Positions 17,850 to 26,048 of a DNA stretch of 64,000 nucleotides are shown here, one piece after another. The position numbers were made by a program, and so were the translations under genes. This DNA is from Bacteroidota bacterium. Its GTDB lineage: Bacteria; Bacteroidota; Bacteroidia; Flavobacteriales; Flavobacteriaceae. The notes beneath the pieces are model-generated. The model was not told the DNA's origin. It saw nothing but the letters and a program-made list of their open reading frames with translations, and searched no databases. The stretch spans positions 62,001 through 126,000 of the forward strand of contig JAJRRO010000038.1 of assembly GCA_024279425.1 (NCBI GenBank), written 5' to 3'. Positions within the stretch are counted from its first letter, which is position 1. Every line of letters starts with the position of its first letter.

Positions 17850-18428
17850 TTATTCAGTAGGAGGTAACATTACCTTGTCGATAACATGTACAATACCGTT
17901 GCCTGCTTTTACACTTCCAATGATTTTAGCACCGCCTACATACACTTCACCATCTTTTACCTCAATAGCAACGTCCTGATTATTGGCCTGTCCCAATTTT
18001 TTGAATTTCTTTAAAAACTCTTTGCTGTAATTGCCCGGGGTTACGTGGTATTTTAAAATATTGGCCAATGCATTTTTGTTTTCTGGCTTTAACAAATCAG
18101 AAACCGTTCCTTCTGGGAGGGCATCAAAGGCAGCATTTGTTGGTGCGAAAACCATTAAAGGACCCGCATTTACCAATGCATTTTCAAGTTCGGCCGCTTG
18201 TACGGCAACAACTAAAGTGGTATGATCCGGAGACCCAATGGCAATGTTCAAAATATTGGGTGTAGAACCATCATCAGCTATAAAGGCTTGGCCCGTTTTT
18301 TTTACTTCTTTCGTGCTTGTGCTTGAAGAAGTTGTTGTCTCAGTCTTGGTTTCATTCTTACAGCCGACAAATAAAACTAGCATAAAAAATGAACCAAATA
18401 ATACTCTTAATTTGGTTGTTGTTTTCAT
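17850..18428 (-). CDS. Fasciclin-domain lipoprotein in the nos operon
   Basis: A 192-aa lipoprotein (lipobox FVGC at about residue 23), then a Ser/Thr/Lys linker and one fasciclin (FAS1) domain: TTLVVAVQAAELENAL, FAPTNAAFDALPEGTV, ILKYHVTPGNY and VHVIDKVMLPP. FAS1 domains mediate adhesion or protein contact. The gene lies between cytochrome c and nosZ, with gaps of 11 and 30 bases. It may help dock the cytochrome donor with NosZ, but that is inference. Confidence 0.88.
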   Translation of the reverse strand: MKTTTKLRVLFGSFFMLVLFVGCKNETKTETTTSSSTSTKEVKKTGQAFIADDGSTPNILNIAIGSPDHTTLVVAVQAAELENALVNAGPLMVFAPTNAAFDALPEGTVSDLLKPENKNALANILKYHVTPGNYSKEFLKKFKKLGQANNQDVAIEVKDGEVYVGGAKIIGSVKAGNGIVHVIDKVMLPPTE

Positions 18429-18439
18429 ATGATTGTTAA

Positions 18440-18943
18440 TTATAATGTTCTAAAATATTCTAGGACAGCTCTAGCCTGTTCCTCGGTAAGCCCTTGATTT
18501 GCCATTGGCGAACCATTGAACTCCATTAATAAATCCTTGGCCAATGGATCTTCTTTTACCATTTGATCGGGATTAAGTATCATATTCATTGCCCATTCAG
18601 GGGTTCTTCTTTCTAAAATACCATTTGGAGCAGGACCAATGAATTTTTTACCAACTCTATGGCAGGCCATACACATTTGATCAAAGACCTCTTTTCCCTT
18701 TACGGCCATGGCTTCGTCGATAGCATTGCCTATTTCCAAAGAAGTAACAGGACCTATTCCTTTATTTGATAAATCAACTCGTTCCGATGCTTTTGTTTCA
18801 GGAACCGCAGGCGTTTCAACTACTTTTTCAATGGTCTTTTGTCTTTTTACGCTAAAGCCCTCTTTTTTCTTTTCTTCCTTACCACCACAACTCACCAGTA
18901 GCAACGAGAATAAGAGAACCATACTTTTAAATACTATTTTCAT
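18440..18943 (-). CDS. Monohaem cytochrome c lipoprotein, first gene of the nos operon
   Basis: A 167-aa lipoprotein (VSCGGKEEKK, acyl Cys about residue 20) with a charged linker and a class I cytochrome c domain: haem motif CMACH near residue 91 and an axial Met candidate in NGSPMANQGLTEEQ, ending VLEYFRTL. It is likely the direct electron donor to NosZ. Its promoter region holds a CRP/FNR-type dyad centred 62 bases before the ATG. Confidence 0.9.
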   Translation of the reverse strand: MKIVFKSMVLLFSLLLVSCGGKEEKKKEGFSVKRQKTIEKVVETPAVPETKASERVDLSNKGIGPVTSLEIGNAIDEAMAVKGKEVFDQMCMACHRVGKKFIGPAPNGILERRTPEWAMNMILNPDQMVKEDPLAKDLLMEFNGSPMANQGLTEEQARAVLEYFRTL

Positions 18944-18968
18944 TTTTAAATATTTATTGAATTATAGG

Positions 18969-18976
18969 CAAAAGTA
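18969..18976 (-). promoter_or_regulatory. -7 promoter box (TACTTTTG) of the nos operon
   Basis: Read leftward, TACTTTTG matches TAnnTTTG. It lies 29.5 bases from the centre of the dyad at 18996-19015 and about 26 bases before the cytochrome c start codon. The spacing equals that at moeA and hemN. Confidence 0.65.
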
Positions 18977-18995
18977 TGAGTGGCTCCCATATTAA

Positions 18996-19015
18996 AATAT
19001 GATAAAAGTCATATT
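18996..19015. promoter_or_regulatory. CRP/FNR-type dyad between the nos operon and the rrf2 gene
   Basis: AATATGAtaaaagTCATATT has perfect 7-base arms; its core TGATAAAAGTCA differs by one symmetric position from TGAC-N4-GTCA. It is centred at 19005.5. A TAnnTTTG box lies 29.5 bases away toward nos, and TATATTTA (19035-19042, seven of eight consensus bases allowing for the free positions) lies the same distance away toward rrf2, so the site may drive both directions. Confidence 0.7.
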
Positions 19016-19065
19016 TAGGACAATTTTATCTTTTTATATTTACTTCTTTAAAAATCAGAGATTTA

Positions 19066-19497
19066 ATGTTTTCTAACTCCTCTAAATATGCCATAAAGGC
19101 AGTTTTGTACTTAGCCATACATTCAAGTGAATCAAAAAAAATAAGGGTTAAGAACATTAGTGAACCCATTAATGTTCCACAGGCGTATATTGCCAAATTA
19201 TTACAAGAACTATCAAGACATCGTATTGTTTCTTCAACCCGAGGACCCAATGGTGGTTTTTTTCTCAGTGATGCAAATATGAAAACTCTTTTAATTGAAA
19301 TTGTCAATGTAATTGACGGTGAAGACAGATTAAATTCCTGTTTATTGAGCTTACATAACTGCAATAGTGAAAAACCCTGCCCACTTCACGATTTTGCTAG
19401 ACCTTTTAGGACCAATTTTATCGAGAGCCTTGAACAAAATACAATTGAGGATTTAGCACGTGATGTAAAAAGAGGAAAATCGTTCTTACCGTTATAA
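19066..19497 (+). CDS. Rrf2-family regulator, NsrR/IscR-like with three cysteines
   Basis: A 143-aa winged-helix regulator starting SSKYAIKAVLYLAIHS, with the recognition region VPQAYIAKLLQELSRHRIV and wing SSTRGPNGGFFL. Cysteines at about 92, 99 and 105 (SCLLSLHNCNSEKPCPLH) are placed as the Fe-S ligands of NsrR and IscR. It therefore probably binds an NO- or redox-sensitive cluster. The gene is divergent from the nos operon and shares its promoter gap, so control of nos or nap genes is likely. Whether it senses NO cannot be told from sequence alone. Confidence 0.88.
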   Translation: MFSNSSKYAIKAVLYLAIHSSESKKIRVKNISEPINVPQAYIAKLLQELSRHRIVSSTRGPNGGFFLSDANMKTLLIEIVNVIDGEDRLNSCLLSLHNCNSEKPCPLHDFARPFRTNFIESLEQNTIEDLARDVKRGKSFLPL

Positions 19498-19569
19498 AAT
19501 AATATTCTTGCCCTGCACAGGTAAAAAGTGTAACTTCCGACTGCATTTTTCAAACCAATAATTCTATTT

Positions 19570-20961
19570 ATGGACAAGGGCAGTACTAGAAGATCATTTT
19601 TAAAAAAAGCTACAATAGGTTCAGCCGCATTAACATCAGCACCTTATGTTTTTGCCTCTTCCTACGAGCAAAAATTGACTCTTAAAAGAAATTACCTTCA
19701 CGCAGATTATGCTGTCAATGACCAAATTAATCTTGGATTGATTGGATCTGGCATACAAGGAATTTATGACACCACCGCGGCTTTGAGGGTCAGTGGGGTA
19801 AAATTGGTGGCAGTATGTGATCTTTATACAGGCAGGCTAGATCGTGCCAAGGAGCTTTGGGGCAGTGATATTTCGGTCACACGTGATTATCGCGAATTAT
19901 TGAATCGGAAGGATATTGATGCCGTTATTGTTGCTACACCTGATCATTGGCACAAAAAAATCACTATTGAGGCAATGAAGGCTGGAAAAGCCGTTTACTG
20001 TGAAAAACCAATGGTGCAAAATTTCATTGAAGGCCATGAGATAATAAAAGTCCAAAAAGAGACAGGGGCTGTATGTCAAGTGGGTAGTCAGGGAATGTCA
20101 TCTTTGGGTAATGAAAAAGCAAAACAACTGTATGAAGATGGTGCGATTGGGGAAATAGTAATGTTAGACATGTATAATGATCGATATTCCTCGGAAGGAG
20201 CATGGCAATACCCTATCCCTCCCGATGCCAATTCCAAAACCGTCGATTATGATACTTTTTTAGGAAGAGCCCCTAAAACGCCCTTTGACACCACCCGTTT
20301 TTTCAGATGGAGGAATTACAAGGATTATGGTACCGGGGTTGCTGGCGATCTTTTCGTGCATGCGTTTTCATCCTTGAATTATATCCTTAGTTCAAACGGA
20401 CCCTCACGCGCGTTATCTACAGGAGGATTAAGATATTGGCAAGATGGTCGGGATGTACCCGATGTTACCTTGACATTTTATGACTACCCGCAAACCAATA
20501 CCCATGCAGCATTCAATGCATCGTTTAGAGTCAACTTTATAGCTGGTTCTGGAGGTGGTGGTGGCTTTAAGATAATTGGGACTGAAGGGGCTATGGAAGT
20601 TGATTCGAATTCAGTTAAACTTACCCGGGCCAAATTGGGTATGGTTCCTGGTGGCTATTCCATGATTTCCTATACCGAAGAAACCCAAAAGAAAATAAAA
20701 GAAGCATATGCACAGCAAAATCTTGAAACAAGAGCGTCGGCCTTAAATATTGGAGAAACGATCTATAAGGCTCCCGGAGATTATAAAGGATCACATTATG
20801 ATCACTTTTATAATTTTTTTCAAAGCATACGAACTAAAAAAACAGTGATTCAAAATCCTGAATTTGGACTTAGGGCTGCAGGAGCCGCGCTTTTGGCCAA
20901 TGAAAGTTATTACCAGCAAAAACCCGTGAACTGGAATCCCAAAACCATGAAGCTATCCTAA
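19570..20961 (+). CDS. Gfo/Idh/MocA-family oxidoreductase with Tat signal
   Basis: A 463-aa NAD(P)-dependent sugar oxidoreductase-type protein. A Tat signal STRRSFLKKATIGSAAL sits at residues 4-20. The nucleotide-binding glycine motif is LIGSGIQGIYD, followed by CDLYTGR, VATPDHWH and EKPMV, the conserved Lys-Pro of this family. Tat export of a cofactor-carrying family member points to a periplasmic role in sugar processing, as in glycoside-modifying members of Bacteroidota. It precedes a PIG-L deacetylase gene by 16 bases. The substrate is unknown. Confidence 0.9.
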   Translation: MDKGSTRRSFLKKATIGSAALTSAPYVFASSYEQKLTLKRNYLHADYAVNDQINLGLIGSGIQGIYDTTAALRVSGVKLVAVCDLYTGRLDRAKELWGSDISVTRDYRELLNRKDIDAVIVATPDHWHKKITIEAMKAGKAVYCEKPMVQNFIEGHEIIKVQKETGAVCQVGSQGMSSLGNEKAKQLYEDGAIGEIVMLDMYNDRYSSEGAWQYPIPPDANSKTVDYDTFLGRAPKTPFDTTRFFRWRNYKDYGTGVAGDLFVHAFSSLNYILSSNGPSRALSTGGLRYWQDGRDVPDVTLTFYDYPQTNTHAAFNASFRVNFIAGSGGGGGFKIIGTEGAMEVDSNSVKLTRAKLGMVPGGYSMISYTEETQKKIKEAYAQQNLETRASALNIGETIYKAPGDYKGSHYDHFYNFFQSIRTKKTVIQNPEFGLRAAGAALLANESYYQQKPVNWNPKTMKLS

Positions 20962-20977
20962 TATAAAATGTAAAACC

Positions 20978-21856
20978 ATGAAAAAAATAATCTTTCTTTT
21001 TTGTCTAATACTCTGTGTTTTTACCATAAACTCACAGACTGACCCTCTAAACATTATTGTTTTTGGCGCACATCCCGATGATTGTGATATCGATACCGGA
21101 GGAACTGCCATTTTGTTCTCGAAAATGGGGCATAATGTAAAATTCGTATCCTTGACCAATGGTGATGCAGGTCATTATGCCAAAGGCGGGGGTGAATTGG
21201 CCAAAATAAGGATTGCCGAAGCCAATGAGGCAGGAAAAAGATTCGGTGTTGAATATACGGTTTTGGATAATCACGATGGGGAATTAATGCCCACTTTGGC
21301 GAACCGCCTTAAGGTCATAAGGGAAATTAGAAAATGGAATGCTGATGTTGTTATCGCCCCTAGGCCCAACGATTACCATCCCGATCACAGATATACAGGC
21401 ATTTTGGTTCAAGATGCAGCTTATATGGTCATTGTGCCCAATGTGGCCCCAGAAGTAGCACCACTCCAAAAAAATCCCGTTTTCCTGTATTCAGAAGATC
21501 GTTTTCAAAAACCAAGTCCGTTTGATCCCGATATCGCCGTTATCATCGATGATGTATTTGATCAGAAAATTTATGCAATGGCCGCACATGAATCTCAATT
21601 TTTTGAGTGGTTGCCATGGACTTCTGGCAATCTTGAAAAAATCCCCAAAGATGAAAAGTCCAGACTGGAAATGCTGTCCAATTGGCGTTCATCGACCCCT
21701 TCTGAAAAAGCAATGGTATGCTCAAAAAAATGGTATGGCGATAGTGCCTTGAAAGCTAAAAAAATTGAACTGTTCGAAATCTGCGAATATGGAAAACAAC
21801 CATCCGATGATGAAATAAAAGCTTTATTTCCTATGCTTTCTGGCAATCCCAAATAA
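20978..21856 (+). CDS. PIG-L family deacetylase, exported
   Basis: A 292-aa protein with a signal peptide (residues 1-19, FTINSQ) and the LmbE/PIG-L zinc motif AHPDDCDIDTGG (about 29-40) with the second motif YHPDHRYTG near 131. These enzymes remove N-acetyl groups from GlcNAc-type sugars. It is probably cotranscribed with the Gfo/Idh gene, suggesting a periplasmic amino-sugar modification step. It converges on the usp gene. Confidence 0.9.
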   Translation: MKKIIFLFCLILCVFTINSQTDPLNIIVFGAHPDDCDIDTGGTAILFSKMGHNVKFVSLTNGDAGHYAKGGGELAKIRIAEANEAGKRFGVEYTVLDNHDGELMPTLANRLKVIREIRKWNADVVIAPRPNDYHPDHRYTGILVQDAAYMVIVPNVAPEVAPLQKNPVFLYSEDRFQKPSPFDPDIAVIIDDVFDQKIYAMAAHESQFFEWLPWTSGNLEKIPKDEKSRLEMLSNWRSSTPSEKAMVCSKKWYGDSALKAKKIELFEICEYGKQPSDDEIKALFPMLSGNPK

Positions 21857-21912
21857 TATATTGTCCATTGTGAAAAGATAAGATTACATCGTATCCCTTC
21901 ACCTATTGTTTC

Positions 21913-21944
21913 AAAAAAAAAGGGAAGCCAAAATCGGCTCCCCC
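21913..21944 (-). terminator. Intrinsic terminator of the hemN-usp operon
   Basis: Read leftward, GGGGAGCC (21943-21936), a 6-base loop and GGCTTCCC (21929-21922) form a stem with one G-U pair in RNA, followed directly by a run of nine T (21921-21913). It lies 32 bases after the usp stop codon. Confidence 0.85.
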
Positions 21945-21975
21945 TAAACATCAATTTAACATAAATAATTGACAA

Positions 21976-22797
21976 CTAAATCTTAAACGTAACCACTGGA
22001 ATTGTAGAGTGGTTTGCAATGTCTTCCCCTATACTTCCCATGAAGAAGTGGGATAGCCCTTTTCTACCATGGGTAGGGATTCCAATCATATCAGCGCCTA
22101 TATTCGCACTGTAATTAAGAATTCCTCTTTCAATATTATAGTCATTGTATACTTCAGCCTCCATTCCAACTCCTGCCTTGTTCAGAAACTGTGAAATTCT
22201 TTCATAGGCATCCTGAGTGCTTAGAAAATCATCTCCAGGTGTATTTATATATACAAGTTTGAATTCTGCGGAAAGCATATCGGCAAAATCTCTTGCCTTT
22301 TCAAAGACAGGGAGGCTCTCTTCCTTAAATCCACATGCAAAGAGGAGACGATCAATCTTAAAATCTTCATGGTCATTCTTGATTACAAGAACAGGAATGT
22401 CCGCATTGCGTACGACACGTTCGGTATTTGAACCCACAAATATTTCTTTTAGGCCATCAATACCATGGGATCCCATAACGATCATATCAGCGCCATTCTT
22501 TTTAGCTACTTCGTTGACCTCGCTAAACACCTTGAAGTGCTTTACAACCGACGTTACTTTTACACCCTTTAAATATGGCTTATTTAAAAAATCCTTAAAC
22601 CTTTTCTCTGCCAATTTTATGAGGAATACAGTTTGTTCGGGATGAAACCCTTCTGATGAGGATATCATTGCCTGATTGAGTTCAAGCATATGCAGTGCTA
22701 AAATTTCAGCATTATGTTTTTTTGCTAATGAAGCGGCGACTTTCAAAGCATAATCCGATTGTTCTGAAAAATCCGTGGGAACTACTATTTTTTTCAT
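21976..22797 (-). CDS. Universal stress protein, two UspA domains
   Basis: A 273-aa cytosolic protein with tandem Usp folds. Domain 1 starts KKIVVPTDFSEQSDYALKVA and ends MIVMGSHGIDGLKEIFVGSN-TERVV; domain 2 (about 145-273) ends IGIPTHGRKGLSHFFMGSIG. The G-x2-G-x9-GS/T ATP-binding pattern is visible in both. It follows hemN by 28 bases and is probably under the same CRP/FNR-type promoter, fitting a role in anaerobic or stress physiology. Confidence 0.92.
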   Translation of the reverse strand: MKKIVVPTDFSEQSDYALKVAASLAKKHNAEILALHMLELNQAMISSSEGFHPEQTVFLIKLAEKRFKDFLNKPYLKGVKVTSVVKHFKVFSEVNEVAKKNGADMIVMGSHGIDGLKEIFVGSNTERVVRNADIPVLVIKNDHEDFKIDRLLFACGFKEESLPVFEKARDFADMLSAEFKLVYINTPGDDFLSTQDAYERISQFLNKAGVGMEAEVYNDYNIERGILNYSANIGADMIGIPTHGRKGLSHFFMGSIGEDIANHSTIPVVTFKI

Positions 22798-22825
22798 GAT
22801 ATAAGATTTAAAGATTAGCCTAAAA

Positions 22826-24187
22826 TTAAATTGTCATTGAAAACAATCTGGTGCCAGGTTCTTTCCTATGTAATAAAAGATCAAATGCCATGCAAATATT
22901 CCGAATAAAGGGCTGACCTTTTTCAGTAACCTTTAGTTCGTCTTGCCCTATTTCAACAAGCTCATCCAATTCCATTTCGTGAAGTTTATCAATAACCATA
23001 GGCAACTCGGGAAAGAAAGCATCCCGTTGGGTCAATGATGTTCTAAACCTGCACATTAGATTCAGAATATGCCTCCTAATGGTCTCATCCTCATTCGATA
23101 AAATGTGACCTCGATAAATAGGAATGATGTTATTTTCAACCAAATGCTTGTACTCCTCCAAACTTTTTACATTTTGGGCAAAACTGTACCAACTATCGCT
23201 TATACTTGAAGCTCCCAAACCAATCATCAATCGTGTTTTCGATGCAGTATACCCCATAAAGTTTCGATGTAACTTTCCAGACATCATGGATGTATGCAAA
23301 CTATCACTTCTTAATGCAAAATGGTCCATTCCAATTTCTTCATACCCCACCTGCGTCAAAAGTTTTTTCCCCTTTTCATACTGGCTTCTCTTTTCCTTGG
23401 CCGATGGCAAATCTTCGTCTCTGAAACCTCTTTGCCCATTCCCCTTTAACCATGGCACATGTGCATAGCTGTAAAAGGCCAATCTATCGGGCATTAATTC
23501 TTTGGTCTTAAGAATGGTTTCTTCAACATGTTCCAAAGTTTGATGCGGTAATCCAAATATAATATCGTGACCAACAGAGGTGTATCCTATTGCTCGAGCT
23601 GCTTCTGTTACCTTTTTTACATTTTCAAAAGGTTGTACCCTATGTATTGACTTTTGAACTTTTTCATTGTAATCCTGCACCCCGTAACTAACCCTTCGAA
23701 AGCCAACATCATACAAGGCTTGCAAATGTTCTTTTGTCGTATTGTTTGGGTGACCCTCAAAACTAAATTCATAACCCTCGGCTTTTTCAGCAATTCTAAA
23801 GATTCCCGTTATAAGCATCTTCAGATTTTCCGGAGAGAAGAAGGTGGGCGTGCCACCTCCTAAATGTAATTCTTTGATTATTGGTCTTGAATCAAAAAGA
23901 TTACAGTATAATCTCCATTCCTTTAAAACCGAATTTATATAGGGTGTTTCAACCTTATGTTGTTTTGTAATGCGTTTATGGCAACCACAGAAAGTACACA
24001 TGCTTTCACAATAGGGCAAGTGTATGTACAAACTTATACCTTCTTTCTCATTGCTCTCCTCAAAACTCCTTTTAAGCGTTTTTTTCCATTTCTCACCAGA
24101 AAAAGTCTCAATATCCCAGTAGGGAACCGTAGGGTAACTTGTATATCTTGGTCCTGGGATATTATATTTCTGAACTATATTTTGCAT
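22826..24187 (-). CDS. hemN: Oxygen-independent coproporphyrinogen III dehydrogenase HemN
   Basis: A 453-aa radical-SAM enzyme for haem synthesis without oxygen. It has the HemN start YNIPGPRYTSYPTVPYWD, the cluster motif YCESMCTFCGC, HLGGGTPTFF, and the C-terminal HemN domain with MGYTASKT. I start it at ATG 24187 (MQNIVQKYN), which gives the family length. An open frame runs back to 24283, but that 32-residue extension covers a TAnnTTTG box and a CRP/FNR-type palindrome and has no family match. It leads a two-gene operon with usp and supplies haem for the cytochromes used in anaerobic respiration. Confidence 0.95.
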   Translation of the reverse strand: MQNIVQKYNIPGPRYTSYPTVPYWDIETFSGEKWKKTLKRSFEESNEKEGISLYIHLPYCESMCTFCGCHKRITKQHKVETPYINSVLKEWRLYCNLFDSRPIIKELHLGGGTPTFFSPENLKMLITGIFRIAEKAEGYEFSFEGHPNNTTKEHLQALYDVGFRRVSYGVQDYNEKVQKSIHRVQPFENVKKVTEAARAIGYTSVGHDIIFGLPHQTLEHVEETILKTKELMPDRLAFYSYAHVPWLKGNGQRGFRDEDLPSAKEKRSQYEKGKKLLTQVGYEEIGMDHFALRSDSLHTSMMSGKLHRNFMGYTASKTRLMIGLGASSISDSWYSFAQNVKSLEEYKHLVENNIIPIYRGHILSNEDETIRRHILNLMCRFRTSLTQRDAFFPELPMVIDKLHEMELDELVEIGQDELKVTEKGQPFIRNICMAFDLLLHRKEPGTRLFSMTI

Positions 24188-24206
24188 CGCATAATTTGTA
24201 TCGCTA

Positions 24207-24249
24207 CAAACATACGATGCCCATTCCTTAGAAAATATGACAATTGTCA
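24207..24249 (-). promoter_or_regulatory. hemN promoter: CRP/FNR-type palindrome plus -7 box
   Basis: TGACAATTGTCA at 24238-24249 is a perfect 12-base palindrome identical in core to the one at 8704-8715. Read leftward, TATGTTTG (24214-24207) matches TAnnTTTG and lies 29.5 bases from the palindrome centre. Transcription would begin near 24202, shortly before the hemN ATG at 24187. Confidence 0.78.
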
Positions 24250-24279
24250 GTTTAGGATAAAAGAGATTAAGTAACTGCC

Positions 24280-25908
24280 TCATTTATTGGGGATTGAGAC
24301 CTTTTTAATCGGAGTTCCATCGCCATCTAGAAAATAGGGTTCAAAGTCGGTTTCATTGACCCATCCGGCCTTGGGCTTTTTGCCAGCCATGAATTCAGAA
24401 TAGAAATTTCTACCATTGACCATAGGGGCATTCTCATATAAGTGCCCGTACCCTATCATTCTTAAATCGCCCTGCTCTCTAAGCTTCCTTTCCATTTCTA
24501 TTTTCAAACTGGTTTTAATGGGCTCATGGCTCAAATCATTGGCCAAATTATTCATGCAAAACGGATCTGTGGTAACATTGTAAAGTTCCTCGCTTTCCCT
24601 TTTACCAAAATTCAACTTCCAATAGGAAGTATTGGTGCCCTTTCTTCGTAGTTCCAAAACAGTGGTCTTTGTGGGGCTTCCGTCTGAATTGAGGTATCCT
24701 GTTTCTGGATTACCAGAGGGCCAACGGTTTACCTCATAATTCCTTATATATAACATACCATTCTTATGTATTCCTCGAATGGGGTAGCCAACATCACCCG
24801 GCCTACCTGTGTCATGGCGCTCTTTACCTATGAGCACGAAATCTCTTTGTTCTTCAATTTGACCGGATCTATCTGAAAAAATAATCTCGAGCAGACTTTT
24901 TCCTGTTGCCGGATACATTCCTGAAGACCTCCAATCAATTCCTGCGGCTTCTATGAATGTCGGGGCCAAATCTATAAAGCTAACGTAATCATCTACATGT
25001 CTACCCGCATTCTTCATCTTTTTCTTCCAAAGTATGGCCATAGGTATATGGTTGGCGTTTTCATATTGGTCGCCTTTCACCCGTGGGAATGGCATGCCAT
25101 GATCAGATGTTACAACCACTAGGGTATTGTCCAGTAGGTTCCTTTTTTTCAGGATTTTCATAATCCTTCCTATATGCTTGTCGGTATCCTCAATCTCAAA
25201 GGCATAATCAAGAAGGTCATTTCGAGTCACTTGATTATCGGGCCAATACGGTGGAAATTCCTTGATCTGATCCGGAGTCTTTTTGCCCAATTTCGATCCA
25301 CTTCCATATTCGTACCCCCTATGAGGCTCTGTACTGCCCACCCAAAAACTCCAAGGTTTATCTTTGGAAGCACCGTTCAAAAAATCCTCGAAATTACCGC
25401 TATAATCGTTGGTTGAAATATACTTGGTAGCAGGACTCAGTGTTTTTTTATTAAAAGCAGGACCCATTACGTTTCGCGAAGACCCATCCTCGGCAATGGT
25501 CTTACCCGGAGCATATCCTTTTCCTGTATGACCCGTTGTATACCCATTTTCCAGTAGTACTTCCTGATAGGTTTTGAATTTTGCCGGAAAGTAAATAACG
25601 TGATTGGCCGCGGCACCCAACTGCCATGAATTTCTACCTGTCATAATAGCTGCTCTTGACGGTGCACACTTGGCATTTGGTGTATAGGCCCTATTAAAAA
25701 GCATCCCCTCCTTGGCAATTTTATCAAATGCCGGGGTGTTGACATAGGTACTGCCATAGGCACTCATATCCAAGCCTGCATCATCAAACATTATCACCAA
25801 AATATTCGGTCTTTTATCAGAATTCTGTGGATATACTTTAGCACAAAAAATTGTGATTAAAAACAAGAACAATTTTGCAAAATTCCGGTAACAACACATA
25901 ATAAGCAT
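24280..25908 (-). CDS. S1-family sulfatase, exported
   Basis: A 542-aa sulfatase with a signal peptide (hydrophobic residues 12-26, KVYPQ) and the metal site PNILVIMFDDAGLDMSAYG. The formylglycine site is CAPSRAAIMTG near residue 82, a canonical C-x-P-S-R, and TSDHGMPFPRVKGD supplies further metal ligands. It resembles sulfatases acting on sulfated polysaccharides such as heparan N-sulfatase-type members; the exact substrate is unknown. Its stop codon lies only 31 bases before the hemN operator, so it is not part of the hemN operon. A second start (ATG, residue 4) is equally possible. Confidence 0.92.
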   Translation of the reverse strand: MLIMCCYRNFAKLFLFLITIFCAKVYPQNSDKRPNILVIMFDDAGLDMSAYGSTYVNTPAFDKIAKEGMLFNRAYTPNAKCAPSRAAIMTGRNSWQLGAAANHVIYFPAKFKTYQEVLLENGYTTGHTGKGYAPGKTIAEDGSSRNVMGPAFNKKTLSPATKYISTNDYSGNFEDFLNGASKDKPWSFWVGSTEPHRGYEYGSGSKLGKKTPDQIKEFPPYWPDNQVTRNDLLDYAFEIEDTDKHIGRIMKILKKRNLLDNTLVVVTSDHGMPFPRVKGDQYENANHIPMAILWKKKMKNAGRHVDDYVSFIDLAPTFIEAAGIDWRSSGMYPATGKSLLEIIFSDRSGQIEEQRDFVLIGKERHDTGRPGDVGYPIRGIHKNGMLYIRNYEVNRWPSGNPETGYLNSDGSPTKTTVLELRRKGTNTSYWKLNFGKRESEELYNVTTDPFCMNNLANDLSHEPIKTSLKIEMERKLREQGDLRMIGYGHLYENAPMVNGRNFYSEFMAGKKPKAGWVNETDFEPYFLDGDGTPIKKVSIPNK

Positions 25909-26017
25909 TTAGAGATATACGGGATTAAAGTATTAAAATCTGACTATACTATGACCTTTTAAATCTAATTTTTTAAGATGTATGTCGATAATAACGGTTT
26001 TTTGCAATCAAAAAAAC

Positions 26018-26025
26018 TATTTTTG
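26018..26025 (+). promoter_or_regulatory. -7 promoter box (TATTTTTG) for the nucleotidyltransferase operon
   Basis: TATTTTTG matches TAnnTTTG 23 bases before the ATG at 26049, in the divergent gap with the sulfatase gene. A TTTG at 26001-26004 is too close to be a standard -33 element. Confidence 0.5.
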
Positions 26026-26048
26026 CCACATCAAAAAAAATAAAACGC

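Noticed and set aside
24188-24283. N-terminal extension of hemN
   Set aside because: The frame is open, but the 32 residues have no family match and cover a promoter box and a perfect palindrome.
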